From NCBI RefSeq assembly GCF_011089895.1, contig NZ_JAANAT010000004.1:558001-622000 (forward strand): a stretch of DNA of 64,000 nt, in the 5' to 3' direction. A model generated the notes under the pieces. The model saw only the letters and a program-made list of their open reading frames with translations, made no database searches and had not been told where the DNA came from. Below are positions 15,947 through 24,851 of this stretch, one piece after another (position 1 is the stretch's first letter; each line of letters begins with the position of its first letter). Both the position numbers and the translations under genes were made by a program. The DNA comes from Mucilaginibacter inviolabilis (GTDB taxonomy: Bacteria; Bacteroidota; Bacteroidia; Sphingobacteriales; Sphingobacteriaceae).

Positions 15947-18082
15947 TTAAGACAGGTTAGGCTGAGCTAAGTTTTTGGGAAGCAATACCATAAATGTTGC
16001 GCCTTTACCGGGTGATGATGTTACTTCGATACTGCCCCGGTGTTTTTCAATGATACCAAACACGATTGAAAGTCCCAGACCTGTGCCTTCACCAATACCT
16101 TTGGTGGTAAAAAAGGGTTCAAAAATTCGCTGTTTAGTTTCTTCACTCATACCTATGCCCGTATCTGTAACTTCGATAGAAATATGGTCGGCGTGATCTT
16201 TGGTAATGATCATGATGCATTCATCGCTGTGATGATCTTTACTTTTAATGGCATATATGCTGTTATTGATAAGGTTAATGATTAGCTGGTTAATTTTACC
16301 AGGATAACAGTTTAGGGGCTCCAATTTGTCAAAAACAGGTCTTATCTCGATGTAATAGGGAATAGTACTTCTTAAAATAAGCAGGTTATTCAGGATCGAC
16401 TTATTGATATCTGCTGTTTTTAATACCTGCTCATCGGTACTGCTAAAAGTGCGCAGGCTGTTTACTATTTCCGCCGTCCTGTTTGCACCATCTTCTATTC
16501 CATTTAATAAAACAGATATCTCATCCCGTATAAAATCAAGGTTGATCTTTTGTTTGTAATCATCAAGTGCCTTTAAAAAGAGAATTTGTTCGGGGTTGTT
16601 CAAGGCATCGTCATACTTATCCAATAAAACTAAAAGTTCATCAAAATCCAGTCGTAAAGGGGCAATATTTGAACTTACAAAGTTAATGGGGTTATTAATT
16701 TCATGAGCCACGCCGGCCGTTAATTGCCCCAATGAGGCCATTTTCTCATTGTCAATAAGTTGCTTTTGGGTTGCTGTAAGGTTATCAATTGATAATGAAA
16801 GACTTTTATTGATCTCAATTAATTCTTCCGTTCGCTCTTTTACCTTATTTTCCAATAAAATATTTTGCTGCGTTATTAACCTTTCATTTTCACGGGCAAC
16901 AGTAAGGGCAAAGCTTTGTGATTCGTTTTTTTGATACCGGTAAAAGTTAATTTTCTCGGCCAAAGCTGCCGAAAATAAGATCAGTTCTAAAACGGAGCTG
17001 TAAATTACAATATCAGCTGTTATGTTGTTGTATGGAATAAGTCCTTTATTACGCGCTACAGATACCAGCAAGCTAATTAAAAATAATCCCCATCCCAACA
17101 AAAAGAATTTAGCTGGTTTAAAATTACTTTTAAGGTACAGATAAGCCCCTATAATAAGCAGACTAATTGCAGTAATAGTTGTACTGATGGTGATTAAGTT
17201 ATAAGCGATACCAATCATACCCATCATAATCGTAACAAGAGCTGTTAAGTATAATAAATAGAGTAGGAGATAGTATTTATACCATTGTTTTAAGTTTTGT
17301 TTGAGTTGTAAAAATTGGCTCATAAAAAGCAAAATAGAAAACCCAAACAATACCCTTATTACCGGGATCACGTAATTATTTAAAGTAGTGATGTCGGTTG
17401 TAAATAAATTGGTTGCATATCCACGTTTAAGTAATTGGGACAGCCCAAGGAAGATGATATAATTTACATAGTACAGATAACTGTAATCGCCGACGATGAA
17501 AAATAATAATAAATTATATAGGGCCATCACAATAAAAACGCCTACAATAACGCCGGTGGTTATATTTTCCACGTTACGGCTTTCTAAAAATGCCAAACTG
17601 CTATAAATTTTTACCGGAATAACAGTCGAAGCATGGCTTTTAACACGTAAGTACACCGTAGTTGATGTTCCGGGGGATAGCGGGCAATCAATAAAAGTGA
17701 GATTCTGGGTATGATCGGGACTTAGGTGGCGTAGGGCCTTATTGGTATTTGGAGTATAATAAAGGTCAAACTCGTCAATAACACTTGCATTTATACCAAT
17801 GGTAATTAATGGCTCCTTACTGTTATTTTTTAAATTGAACTTTAGCCAGGTGGTGGATTTTGAGAACCTTAAAGCTGGAAGCGTTTGTTTAATGGGGCGA
17901 AATTGAGGGCTATTTATAACCTGGTCGATGGTTAAATTATTATCAGGAGCTTCAAGTTCATCAAGGTATCTGTTGGTTAACAAACATGATTGATTATTAT
18001 TAATAACCAACGTATCAGTTGGGTATGCAAAAGCTACCGCCCCTAATACCAGCAGATACATGGTTAATAATATTTTTTTCAT
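15947..18082 (-). CDS. 7TMR-DISM sensor histidine kinase
   Basis: A 711-residue sensor. A signal peptide (1-19) is followed by a periplasmic 7TMR-DISM extracellular domain (about 30-165), seven membrane helices (about 175-380), a coiled coil (about 385-445), then the HisKA-like helix with H460 in GVAHEINNPINF, and an HATPase domain (NLINNSIYAI, DTGIGMSEE, TGLGLSIV about 600-700). The class senses carbohydrate-like or other extracellular cues. It is divergent from a receiver-only response regulator (118 nt between starts), the likely phosphorylation partner. The REINNP-type H-box places it among HPK4-like kinases. Confidence 0.9.
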   Translation of the reverse strand: MKKILLTMYLLVLGAVAFAYPTDTLVINNNQSCLLTNRYLDELEAPDNNLTIDQVINSPQFRPIKQTLPALRFSKSTTWLKFNLKNNSKEPLITIGINASVIDEFDLYYTPNTNKALRHLSPDHTQNLTFIDCPLSPGTSTTVYLRVKSHASTVIPVKIYSSLAFLESRNVENITTGVIVGVFIVMALYNLLLFFIVGDYSYLYYVNYIIFLGLSQLLKRGYATNLFTTDITTLNNYVIPVIRVLFGFSILLFMSQFLQLKQNLKQWYKYYLLLYLLYLTALVTIMMGMIGIAYNLITISTTITAISLLIIGAYLYLKSNFKPAKFFLLGWGLFLISLLVSVARNKGLIPYNNITADIVIYSSVLELILFSAALAEKINFYRYQKNESQSFALTVARENERLITQQNILLENKVKERTEELIEINKSLSLSIDNLTATQKQLIDNEKMASLGQLTAGVAHEINNPINFVSSNIAPLRLDFDELLVLLDKYDDALNNPEQILFLKALDDYKQKINLDFIRDEISVLLNGIEDGANRTAEIVNSLRTFSSTDEQVLKTADINKSILNNLLILRSTIPYYIEIRPVFDKLEPLNCYPGKINQLIINLINNSIYAIKSKDHHSDECIMIITKDHADHISIEVTDTGIGMSEETKQRIFEPFFTTKGIGEGTGLGLSIVFGIIEKHRGSIEVTSSPGKGATFMVLLPKNLAQPNLS

Positions 18083-18199
18083 GATATAATTGTTACATCT
18101 ATAAAGAACAATAATTATAATAAAAATGTGCAGTAAATTAAACTTTGTATAAATTTACTTTTGTAAGCTGATATTATCCGTTCAATAAAGTGTTTTGCT

Positions 18200-18649
18200 A
18201 TGGCCGTAGGAGTGTTGTATGTTGATGACGAAATTAATAACCTGAATAGTTTTAAAGCTGCTTTCAGGCGTGATTTTAACATATACACGGCCAGCTCTGC
18301 TGCCGAAGGGCGCAGGATACTGGATGGGAACGAAATAGGGGTGATCATAACAGATCAGCGTATGCCTGTTACCACGGGTATTGAATTTCTGGAATCAGTT
18401 CTGCAAACCAATCCCGATACGATCAGGATATTACTAACCGGTTTTTCGGATATCAACGCGGTTATTGATGCTATTAACCGTGGACAGGTTTACAAATACC
18501 TGGTAAAACCCTGGCAAAATGATGAACTCCGTATCCATATTCAAAACGCCATTGAAATTTATAACCTGCGAAAAGAGAACAAAGAACTCACCTATAAATT
18601 ACAGATAGCCAATATGGAACTGGAAACCCTGTCGAAAGCTTTCCGGTAG
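18200..18649 (+). CDS. Receiver-only response regulator
   Basis: A 149-residue protein consisting of one CheY-like receiver domain: acidic pair D9-D10, phosphoacceptor D52 in ITDQRMP, T80, and K103 in YLVKPW. The DQRMP motif and the KPW segment are typical of receivers that in other genomes are joined to HD-GYP or kinase modules. Here, after the receiver, there is only a charged coiled-coil helix (about 115-149) and no output domain, so it must act by protein contact or in a phosphorelay. Likely partner is the divergent 7TMR-DISM kinase. Confidence 0.88.
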   Translation: MAVGVLYVDDEINNLNSFKAAFRRDFNIYTASSAAEGRRILDGNEIGVIITDQRMPVTTGIEFLESVLQTNPDTIRILLTGFSDINAVIDAINRGQVYKYLVKPWQNDELRIHIQNAIEIYNLRKENKELTYKLQIANMELETLSKAFR

Positions 18650-18775
18650 CACCGATCCCTCAGTCCGGCGTTCTGGACAATGTTATTTATAAAGATTATA
18701 TTAGTTTATTGCTTGCATTTAGGGCTTTTTGGCCCTGAAATAAGGTTGAATTAAGCCGGCTGTAAACGTTAACTG

Positions 18776-19792
18776 ATGAAAAGGATCTTATTCATAGCCT
18801 TTAATTTTGTTCTTTTTATTCAGTGTGTTATAGCGCAGCAACGTCCACAGTACACTCAATACATTTTTAATAGCTATCTCTTAAACCCTGCTCTATCTGG
18901 TATTGAAAACTATACCGACGTGAAAACAGGCTATCGCAGCCAGTGGACAGGCCTGGATGGTGCACCGGTAACAGCGTATATTTCGGTAAATATGCCCATT
19001 GGGCAAAATTTTATACAGGGCGATGCTACTGCTTTTCCGGCAAGCGGGGGGCTTAATCCGGCCAGTAGGCTATACACACAACAATACCAGGCGGCAGAGC
19101 CTCATCATGGTGTTGGGTTAACTGTAGTTACAGATAAAGCCGGACCTTTTACACAAACAAATATTGATGCAACTTATGCCTACCACCTGGGGCTAACCAG
19201 CAAGTTAAATCTGGCAGTTGGGGTGTCGGCTGGTTTTAGCCATAATGTGCTAAACTTATCAGAGCTCACTACCGCTGATCCATCGGACCCCATAGTCAAC
19301 AGCCTGAATAATAACCAATGGAAACCTGATTTGGGAATTGGCGTGTGGGCTTACGCCTCTAATTATTTTATAGGCCTTTCGGCTCAGCAAATATTACCGC
19401 AGAACGTTTATATAACCAGTAAAGCAAATGCGTATCAAAATAAAACAGTACCCCACTATTTTTTAACAGGGGGATTTAAGTTTTTTTTATCAGATGAGGT
19501 TACGCTTATCCCGTCGGTTATGTTGAAGTATATCCAACCTATACCTACAACCTACGATATCAACATGAAATTATCTTTTGCCGATAAATTCTGGATAGGG
19601 GGCTCGTATCGTCATGGCGACTCTTATGCGGGCCTGGTAGGGCTTAATCTGAGCTCATTTGTAAATATCGGATACTCTTACGATGTTACCACTTCTGCTC
19701 TCAATACCGTAAGTAATGGTACGCATGAAATTGTGATAGGTATATTACTCAATAACCGTTACAAAGTAAGCAGTGCCCAGCATACGTTTTAG
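18776..19792 (+). CDS. PorP/SprF family type IX secretion-associated outer-membrane protein
   Basis: A 338-residue beta-barrel protein with a signal peptide (1-20, cleavage near IAQ) and the family-typical opening RPQYTQYIFNSYLLNPALSGIENYTDVKTGYRSQW (the LNPA-AG/SG and YR-QW parts being diagnostic). PorP/SprF proteins sit in the outer membrane and work with the type IX secretion or gliding apparatus, usually being encoded beside a large secreted adhesin. No such adhesin is next to it here. Its TAG stop overlaps the start of a C-rich repeat. Whether it serves secretion or gliding cannot be told from this window. Confidence 0.85.
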   Translation: MKRILFIAFNFVLFIQCVIAQQRPQYTQYIFNSYLLNPALSGIENYTDVKTGYRSQWTGLDGAPVTAYISVNMPIGQNFIQGDATAFPASGGLNPASRLYTQQYQAAEPHHGVGLTVVTDKAGPFTQTNIDATYAYHLGLTSKLNLAVGVSAGFSHNVLNLSELTTADPSDPIVNSLNNNQWKPDLGIGVWAYASNYFIGLSAQQILPQNVYITSKANAYQNKTVPHYFLTGGFKFFLSDEVTLIPSVMLKYIQPIPTTYDINMKLSFADKFWIGGSYRHGDSYAGLVGLNLSSFVNIGYSYDVTTSALNTVSNGTHEIVIGILLNNRYKVSSAQHTF

Positions 19793-19924
19793 CCCCCTAA
19801 CCCCCTAAAGGGGGAACTCTTGATTTGCAAACGGTATAAAAAGTAAAGCCCGGTTTAAATAAAACCGGGCTTTACTTTTTATTGTTCCTGTATTTTTGCT
19901 CCCCCTTTAGGGGGCTGGGGGGCT
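19791..19924. repeat. Nested inverted repeats between convergent PorP and rpoN genes
   Basis: The outer arms are 25-nt inverted copies (19791-19815 and 19900-19924) differing at two positions; each has the core CCCCCTAAAGGGGGA. The inner arms, 19 bp perfect, are at 19838-19856 and 19862-19880 around a 5-nt loop. The outer arms begin exactly at both stop codons: TAG at 19790-19792 and, on the minus strand, TAA at 19926-19924. The inner hairpin serves as a bidirectional terminator. Confidence 0.85.
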
Positions 19925-21399
19925 TACAGCTCTCTTCTCAGCCTTGCAACCGGGATGTTCATTTGTTCGCGGTATTTGGCAACTGTTCGGCGGGCAATAT
20001 TGTAGCCGGCATCTTTCAGGATATCGGTTAGTTTTTCATCGGCCAAAGGATGGCGCTTATCTTCTTTACCGATGTGTTCTTCCAGAATCTTTTTTACTTC
20101 CTTGTTGGATACTTCTTCACCGCTTTCTGTTTGAATAGCTTCAGAGAAGAACGATTTAAGCAGGAAGGTGCCAAACTCTGTTTGTACATATTTAGAGTTG
20201 GCTACGCGGGATACCGTCGAAATATCCATGTTTATCCTATCGGCAATATCTTTCAGGATCATGGGTTTCAGATTTTTGTCATCCCCTGTCAGGAAAAACT
20301 CATATTGGTACTGCATAATGGCATTCATGGTCTTCAGCAACGTTTGCTGGCGCTGTTTGATAGCATCAATGAACCATTTAGCCGAATCGAGCTTTTGTTT
20401 TACAAACTGTACCGCTTCTTTAAGTTTTTTATCTTTTTGTGCCGCTTTATCGTAATGTTGAAACATTTCCTGGTAGGAGCGGCTCACTCTAAGCTCCGGT
20501 GCGTTTTTGGAGTTAAGTGTTAATATCAGCGTACCATCATTGTTAGTGATATGAAAATCAGGGATCACCTGCATTTGCTTGGTGTTGATCTCATTGGAAT
20601 CGCCGGGTTTTGGATTAAGCTTGAGTATTTCGTTCACCACGCCGCGCAATTCGTCGGAGTTCATGTTCAACGATTTCTCCAGCTTATCATAATGTTTACG
20701 GGTAAATTCATCCAGATATTGTTCAACAACAATGATAGCTTTTGCAATGATAGGATCTGTTGGGTCCTTTTTACGCAATTGTATCAAGAGGCATTCCTGT
20801 AGGCTCCGGGCACCAACACCAGCTGGGTCAAAGCCTTGTATTACCCGTAGCATATCTTCCACTTCTTCATCCTCGGCCATTACATTTTGAGAGAATGCCA
20901 AATCGTCGGTAAGCGACATAATAGGACGGCGCAGATAGCCGTCATCATCCAGACTGCCGATAATTTGCTGCCCGATCTTAAAATCTTTATCACTTAATGG
21001 AAGCAGGTCAAGCTGTAATTGCAGACTTTCAAAAAAAGAATTTTGTACGGCGATAGGGATCTCTTTACGCTCATCCTCATCATCACCATTTTGATCATAT
21101 CGTGATCCGTAGTCGTTTACGCTATCATCCTGCAGGTAATCATCAATATTAAACTCATCCATTTCGCCCTTCTCCTCATCACTATTATAAGTGTCTTCGT
21201 CTGGATCACGGTCGGGATATTGTTCTTCGGGCTCGTTTAAATTAGTTAAACTCAGATCTTCAAGCGCGGGATTCTCTTCCAGTTCTTCTTTTATCCTGGT
21301 ATCCAATGAAACTGTAGGAACCTGCAGCAACTTTATAAATTGTATTTGCTGAGGTGAAAGCTTTTGTAAGAGTTTTTGTTGAAGATTCTGTTTAAGCAT
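19924..21399 (-). CDS. rpoN: RNA polymerase sigma-54 factor
   Basis: A 491-residue sigma-54 protein. The Gln/Leu-rich region I (LKQNLQQKLLQKLSPQQIQFIKLLQ, about 2-26) contacts activator ATPases, an acidic region II follows (about 55-110), then the core-binding region and the HTH, ending in the RpoN box ARRTVAKYRE (about 469-478) that recognises the -24 element. It directs transcription at -24/-12 promoters with AAA+ activators; none of those activators is encoded here. Length is normal for the family. Confidence 0.96.
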   Translation of the reverse strand: MLKQNLQQKLLQKLSPQQIQFIKLLQVPTVSLDTRIKEELEENPALEDLSLTNLNEPEEQYPDRDPDEDTYNSDEEKGEMDEFNIDDYLQDDSVNDYGSRYDQNGDDEDERKEIPIAVQNSFFESLQLQLDLLPLSDKDFKIGQQIIGSLDDDGYLRRPIMSLTDDLAFSQNVMAEDEEVEDMLRVIQGFDPAGVGARSLQECLLIQLRKKDPTDPIIAKAIIVVEQYLDEFTRKHYDKLEKSLNMNSDELRGVVNEILKLNPKPGDSNEINTKQMQVIPDFHITNNDGTLILTLNSKNAPELRVSRSYQEMFQHYDKAAQKDKKLKEAVQFVKQKLDSAKWFIDAIKQRQQTLLKTMNAIMQYQYEFFLTGDDKNLKPMILKDIADRINMDISTVSRVANSKYVQTEFGTFLLKSFFSEAIQTESGEEVSNKEVKKILEEHIGKEDKRHPLADEKLTDILKDAGYNIARRTVAKYREQMNIPVARLRREL

Positions 21400-21590
21400 A
21401 ATTAAGATGAGCCCAAAAATACATCAATTACCATTAACTTTAAAATATCTTATAGGATATGGATGCTGGTATTAAATATTAGAAAATATAATTTGTTTGA
21501 ACACCATTGAAATTTATTCGTTACATTAGTTAAAACTAAAACCTATTTATTCCGTTACCTGAACTAAATTATTAACTAAAATCTATCATT

Positions 21591-22001
21591 ATGGCAATAA
21601 TCAAAGAGTTTAAGGAGTTCGCCATGCGCGGCAACGTTGTTGACCTTGCAGTGGGCGTTATCATTGGTGCTGCTTTTGGTAAAATAGTTACCTCATTGGT
21701 AAATGATGTAATTATGCCGCCAATTGGCTATGTAACCGGTGGTATTGATTTTAAAAACTTGAAAATTCTTATCAAACCGGGCGATCCGGCTAAAAAAATA
21801 GCCGACGTATCTATCAACTACGGTAATTTCATCAACACCGTGATCGAGTTCCTGATTGTTGCTTTTTGTATTTTTATGGTAGTAAAAGCAATAAATTCAT
21901 TAAAGAAACCAGAAGAAGCCGCTCCGGTTGCAGATCCTGTACCAACAAAAGAGGAAACCTTACTTACCGAGATACGCGATCTGTTAGCTAAAAAAGCATA
22001 G
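21591..22001 (+). CDS. mscL: Large-conductance mechanosensitive channel
   Basis: A 136-residue MscL: amphipathic N-terminal helix IIKEFKEFAMRG (3-14), TM1 with VVDLAVGVIIGAAFGKIV (about 16-33), periplasmic loop, TM2 (about 83-102) and a cytoplasmic helix LLTEIRDLL near the C-terminus. It forms a pentameric pore that opens under membrane tension during hypo-osmotic shock. Monocistronic, downstream of rpoN on the opposite strand. Confidence 0.97.
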   Translation: MAIIKEFKEFAMRGNVVDLAVGVIIGAAFGKIVTSLVNDVIMPPIGYVTGGIDFKNLKILIKPGDPAKKIADVSINYGNFINTVIEFLIVAFCIFMVVKAINSLKKPEEAAPVADPVPTKEETLLTEIRDLLAKKA

Positions 22002-22002
22002 C

Positions 22003-22092
22003 TTTAGATCAAAGATTTTTGGATCAAGGATCAAAGACCATACATATGAAAGGATCATGGATGAAGATGTTTATCTTTAATCTTTGATCCTT
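22003..22092. repeat. Word-type inverted repeat after mscL (GATCAAAGA)
   Basis: Variants of GATCAAAGA recur (22007 onward, 22021, 22026), and AAGGATCAAAGA (22026-22037) is perfectly inverted at 22081-22092. It lies between convergent genes mscL and chaN-like and may form a long, leaky hairpin. It is one of several such gene-end repeats in the window. Confidence 0.6.
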
Positions 22093-22114
22093 TTGTCCTT
22101 ACTCTTCGTTTATT

Positions 22115-22990
22115 TTATTCCTTACCCGATTTTGTATCTGTCAGAATAACATAATCTGCCAGAGTTTTAAATTTTGCCCAATCGGGGTTATCAAAATTTT
22201 CCCCGCTATAAGAAGCTATGGTTATTACCTTTGCTTTTGGGGCGTATTTTTTGAGCTGAGCCACTGCTCCTAACTTTTCTTCGCTGTGAAAACCACCGTT
22301 AAGCTGTAATACTTTAAACCCGTTGTGGGTTTTAAGAAATTGTGCTATTGACCAGGCCATGGTGGCATCCCAAAGGTTTTGGGATTGATAGATCTGCATA
22401 CCGGCCATCGCTTCATGTCCGCCCATGATCTTCACAAATTTATTGTAATACGCTCCGGCAGCGGTATCAATAGGAAGAGGGGCCAGGTAGCCTTTGGCCT
22501 GGGTACTTAATTGCTGTAAGCTGCCAAGACCATTGCGCGTAACCATATTGGTATAACGCGAAGGTGCATTGGCCGCCACCACCAGTAAGTGTTGGAGCTT
22601 GGCCAGTTCAATCAGCGGACGGTAATCTTTATAATTTGGCCAGGCACGGGCATCAGTTAATAAGTTTTTTTCGCGGATAAGATCATGAAGATATTCATCC
22701 AATACCAGCTGGCAATCGGTTTGAAACATCTCCAGTGAAAGCGCCGCATGCGCAGGATATTTTTCTGTCAGGCCTTTAAATAGGGCAAATTCCAGGCTGT
22801 GAGCGGTTGAATCATTGTGCTCCTCGCCAAAAAACAGCACATCAATTTTGCCGGTTTGGTCAATAATATCATTAATTGCGACCATTTTTTGCTCGGCCGT
22901 GCTGTATATTTTGTAATGAGCAGGCGATACATCCTGTCCTAAAACAATTGATGGTAAAGCTATTAAGAGCAGGATGAGTAATGATTTCAT
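22115..22990 (-). CDS. ChaN-family (haem-binding uptake/Tiki-superfamily) secreted protein
   Basis: A 291-residue protein with a signal peptide (1-18) and the ChaN/DUF399 hallmark VLFFGEEHNDSTAHSLE (about 50-66), SLEMFQTDCQ (about 84-93) and a C-terminal HNGFKVLQLNGGFHSEEKLG segment (about 222-241). Campylobacter ChaN binds haem at the envelope; the superfamily also contains metalloproteases of the Tiki type, with the GEEHND motif as candidate metal ligand. No haem-uptake gene is adjacent, so the role is uncertain. No lipobox is evident. Confidence 0.8.
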   Translation of the reverse strand: MKSLLILLLIALPSIVLGQDVSPAHYKIYSTAEQKMVAINDIIDQTGKIDVLFFGEEHNDSTAHSLEFALFKGLTEKYPAHAALSLEMFQTDCQLVLDEYLHDLIREKNLLTDARAWPNYKDYRPLIELAKLQHLLVVAANAPSRYTNMVTRNGLGSLQQLSTQAKGYLAPLPIDTAAGAYYNKFVKIMGGHEAMAGMQIYQSQNLWDATMAWSIAQFLKTHNGFKVLQLNGGFHSEEKLGAVAQLKKYAPKAKVITIASYSGENFDNPDWAKFKTLADYVILTDTKSGKE

Positions 22991-23054
22991 ATTGCAGTTT
23001 TAAAACGCTTAATTTACAGCAACAAACATAGAGCAACAAATAAGAAAAATAGTA

Positions 23055-23085
23055 TTTGAAATGTTTTGAAAAATTACTACATTTG
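23055..23085 (+). promoter_or_regulatory. Promoter of the rpmH-rnpA-yidD operon
   Basis: TTTG (23055-23058), 19-nt spacer and TACATTTG (23078-23085) fit the Bacteroidota -33/-7 consensus. Transcription would begin near 23092, giving a leader of about 40 nt before rpmH. Confidence 0.7.
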
Positions 23086-23131
23086 CGCTCTTGTTTTTAA
23101 AAAGATCGAAATAGAATAAAAATATACAGTC

Positions 23132-23290
23132 ATGAAAAGAACTTTCCAGCCTTCTCAAAGAAAAAGAAGAAACAAACACGGTTTCCGTGAGCGCATGTCA
23201 ACTGCTAACGGTAGAAGAATATTAGCAGCCAGAAGAGCTAAAGGCAGAAAAAGATTAACAGTTTCTGACGAAGGTCGTCATAAAGCATAA
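23132..23290 (+). CDS. rpmH: 50S ribosomal protein L34
   Basis: A 52-residue, very basic protein beginning MKRTFQPSQRKRRNKHGFRER, followed by the universal RMSTANGRRILAARRAKGRKRL core. L34 is a small structural protein of the large ribosomal subunit. It is the first gene of the conserved rpmH-rnpA-yidD cluster, 65 nt upstream of rnpA. Confidence 0.98.
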   Translation: MKRTFQPSQRKRRNKHGFRERMSTANGRRILAARRAKGRKRLTVSDEGRHKA

Positions 23291-23355
23291 ACCTGGTTGC
23301 TTGGTCCTTTCATAAGGGACATGGACCGTTTATATGCTCAAACTCCGGTTCAATT

Positions 23356-23769
23356 ATGGCAACTATGTATACTTTTAAAAAAGAAGAACGATTATGTAAC
23401 AAAAGGCTTATTGATAAGCTTTTTCATAACGGTTCTTCTTTTTTATGTTATCCCTTCAAAGCTTCGTGGTTATTTAATTCCGAACCACAACCATTCCCAG
23501 CTCAGATTTTATTTTCGGTTTCAAAAAAGCGTTATAAGCATGCTGTTGACCGTAATTTAATAAAAAGGTGCATGCGCGAGTCGTACCGACTGCACAAGCA
23601 TCAGTACCTGTATGACTTACTTAAAACAGCCGATAAAACAATTGTACTATCGATAGGGTATATCGGAAAAGAAATAGTCCCTTACAGTGTTATCGAAAAA
23701 AAGATGTTAAAGATGCTTGGCCAGCTTGCCGAGCAATTAACAACCGCAAACAATATCCCGTTGAAGTGA
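23356..23769 (+). CDS. rnpA: Ribonuclease P protein component
   Basis: A 137-residue basic protein with the RnpA signature RYKHAVDRNLIKRCMRESYR (about 57-76), preceded by FSVSKK. It binds RNase P RNA and helps it remove 5' leaders from pre-tRNAs. Start ATG 23356 is chosen, with a second ATG at 23365 as the alternative. The stop is 1 nt before yidD, a conserved arrangement. Confidence 0.95.
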   Translation: MATMYTFKKEERLCNKRLIDKLFHNGSSFLCYPFKASWLFNSEPQPFPAQILFSVSKKRYKHAVDRNLIKRCMRESYRLHKHQYLYDLLKTADKTIVLSIGYIGKEIVPYSVIEKKMLKMLGQLAEQLTTANNIPLK

Positions 23770-23770
23770 T

Positions 23771-24013
23771 ATGGAGGCGGCAGTTAATATATTGAAGACA
23801 ATTGTAGGCGGCATTTTCATACTACTGATAAAAATATATCAATATTTTATCTCTCCGCTTACCGGCGCTTCGTGCCGGTATACACCAACCTGTTCCCAAT
23901 ATGGTGTAGAAGCTATTAAAAAACATGGCGCTTTTAAAGGCGGATGGTTAACTTTGAAACGTATTGCCAGCTGCCATCCCTGGGGTGGACATGGCCATGA
24001 TCCGGTACCGTGA
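23771..24013 (+). CDS. yidD: Membrane protein insertion efficiency factor
   Basis: An 80-residue YidD: one amphipathic or membrane helix (about 8-30), then the signature ISPLTGASCRYTPTCSQYGVEAIKKHGAFKGGW and the C-terminal RIASCHPWGGHGHDPVP. It assists YidC-mediated membrane insertion. In many genomes yidC follows; here tsaB comes next instead, after a 124-nt gap with an inverted repeat. Confidence 0.95.
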   Translation: MEAAVNILKTIVGGIFILLIKIYQYFISPLTGASCRYTPTCSQYGVEAIKKHGAFKGGWLTLKRIASCHPWGGHGHDPVP

Positions 24014-24023
24014 TTGGTATTTG

Positions 24024-24127
24024 TTTATTAGTTCAATGCTTCATTGGTATTTGTATTGTGATATACTGTACTAACGGATATAGCTGACATTGCAACCAAT
24101 AAACAAATGAACCATTGAACTAATGAA
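24024..24127. repeat. Word-type inverted repeat between yidD and tsaB (TTCAATG/TTCATT)
   Basis: A 22-nt segment (24024-24045, containing TTAGTTCAATG) is inverted at 24106-24127 with two mismatches, and shorter copies of ATTGGTATTTGT occur in between. The right arm ends 10 nt before the tsaB start at 24138, so a hairpin here could either end yidD transcription or mask the tsaB ribosome-binding region. Confidence 0.6.
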
Positions 24128-24137
24128 CTAAAAGAAA

Positions 24138-24830
24138 ATGAGTGTTATTTTACAAATAGAAACCGCAACTACTTCCTGTTCTATAGCCTTAGCTATTGAT
24201 GGCAAAGTTATGGCATTTAAACAGATCAACGAGCGTAACATACATGCAGAGGTAATTACTTTGTTTATTGATGAACTGGTGGCCTTGGCAAATTTAACTT
24301 ATGATAACCTTGATGCTATTGCGGTAAGTAGCGGTCCCGGTTCTTATACCGGTCTTCGGATTGGGGTTTCAACAGCTAAAGGCTTGTGTTTTGCCCTGGA
24401 TAAACCGCTCATCGCTATTGAAACACTGGAGGCTATGGCTTATGGTATTATTCACAGTGATGATTTTACAGTTGACGAGGGTGCATTGTTATGCCCCATG
24501 ATCGACGCCCGCCGGATGGAAGTTTATTGTGCACTGTTTGATGCTCATGGCCAAAAAGTAAGATCAACTTCCGCAGATATTATAGATGAGCAAAGTTTTG
24601 CTGAAGAGCTCAACAAACACAAGGTTATATTTTTTGGCGACGGTGCCGATAAATGTGAAGCTGCATTAGGCACTAATCATAATGCTCAGTTTTTACCGGG
24701 ATTTGTAAATTCGGCCACATTCCTGAGTCAAAAAGCGGCTGAAAAGTTCGATAAAAAAGAATTTGAGGATGTCGCTTATTTCGAGCCTTACTATCTCAAA
24801 GATTTTATCGCCGGAAAGAAAGCTTTATAG
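24138..24830 (+). CDS. tsaB: tRNA threonylcarbamoyladenosine biosynthesis protein TsaB
   Basis: A 230-residue ASKHA-fold protein with opening IETATTSCSIALA (about 6-18) and AVSSGPGSYTGLRIGVSTAKG (about 61-81), both typical of TsaB. TsaB is the inactive homologue of TsaD that scaffolds the TsaBDE complex making t6A37 in tRNAs that read ANN codons. Length matches the family. It ends 22 nt from the convergent DUF5723-like gene. Confidence 0.95.
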   Translation: MSVILQIETATTSCSIALAIDGKVMAFKQINERNIHAEVITLFIDELVALANLTYDNLDAIAVSSGPGSYTGLRIGVSTAKGLCFALDKPLIAIETLEAMAYGIIHSDDFTVDEGALLCPMIDARRMEVYCALFDAHGQKVRSTSADIIDEQSFAEELNKHKVIFFGDGADKCEAALGTNHNAQFLPGFVNSATFLSQKAAEKFDKKEFEDVAYFEPYYLKDFIAGKKAL

Positions 24831-24851
24831 ATAGAGTAGCCTTCAGGTATC

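Noticed and set aside
20050..20802. Several plus-strand frames of 80-157 codons opposite rpoN
   Set aside because: They lie wholly within the highly conserved sigma-54 gene on the other strand and show no recognisable protein features.
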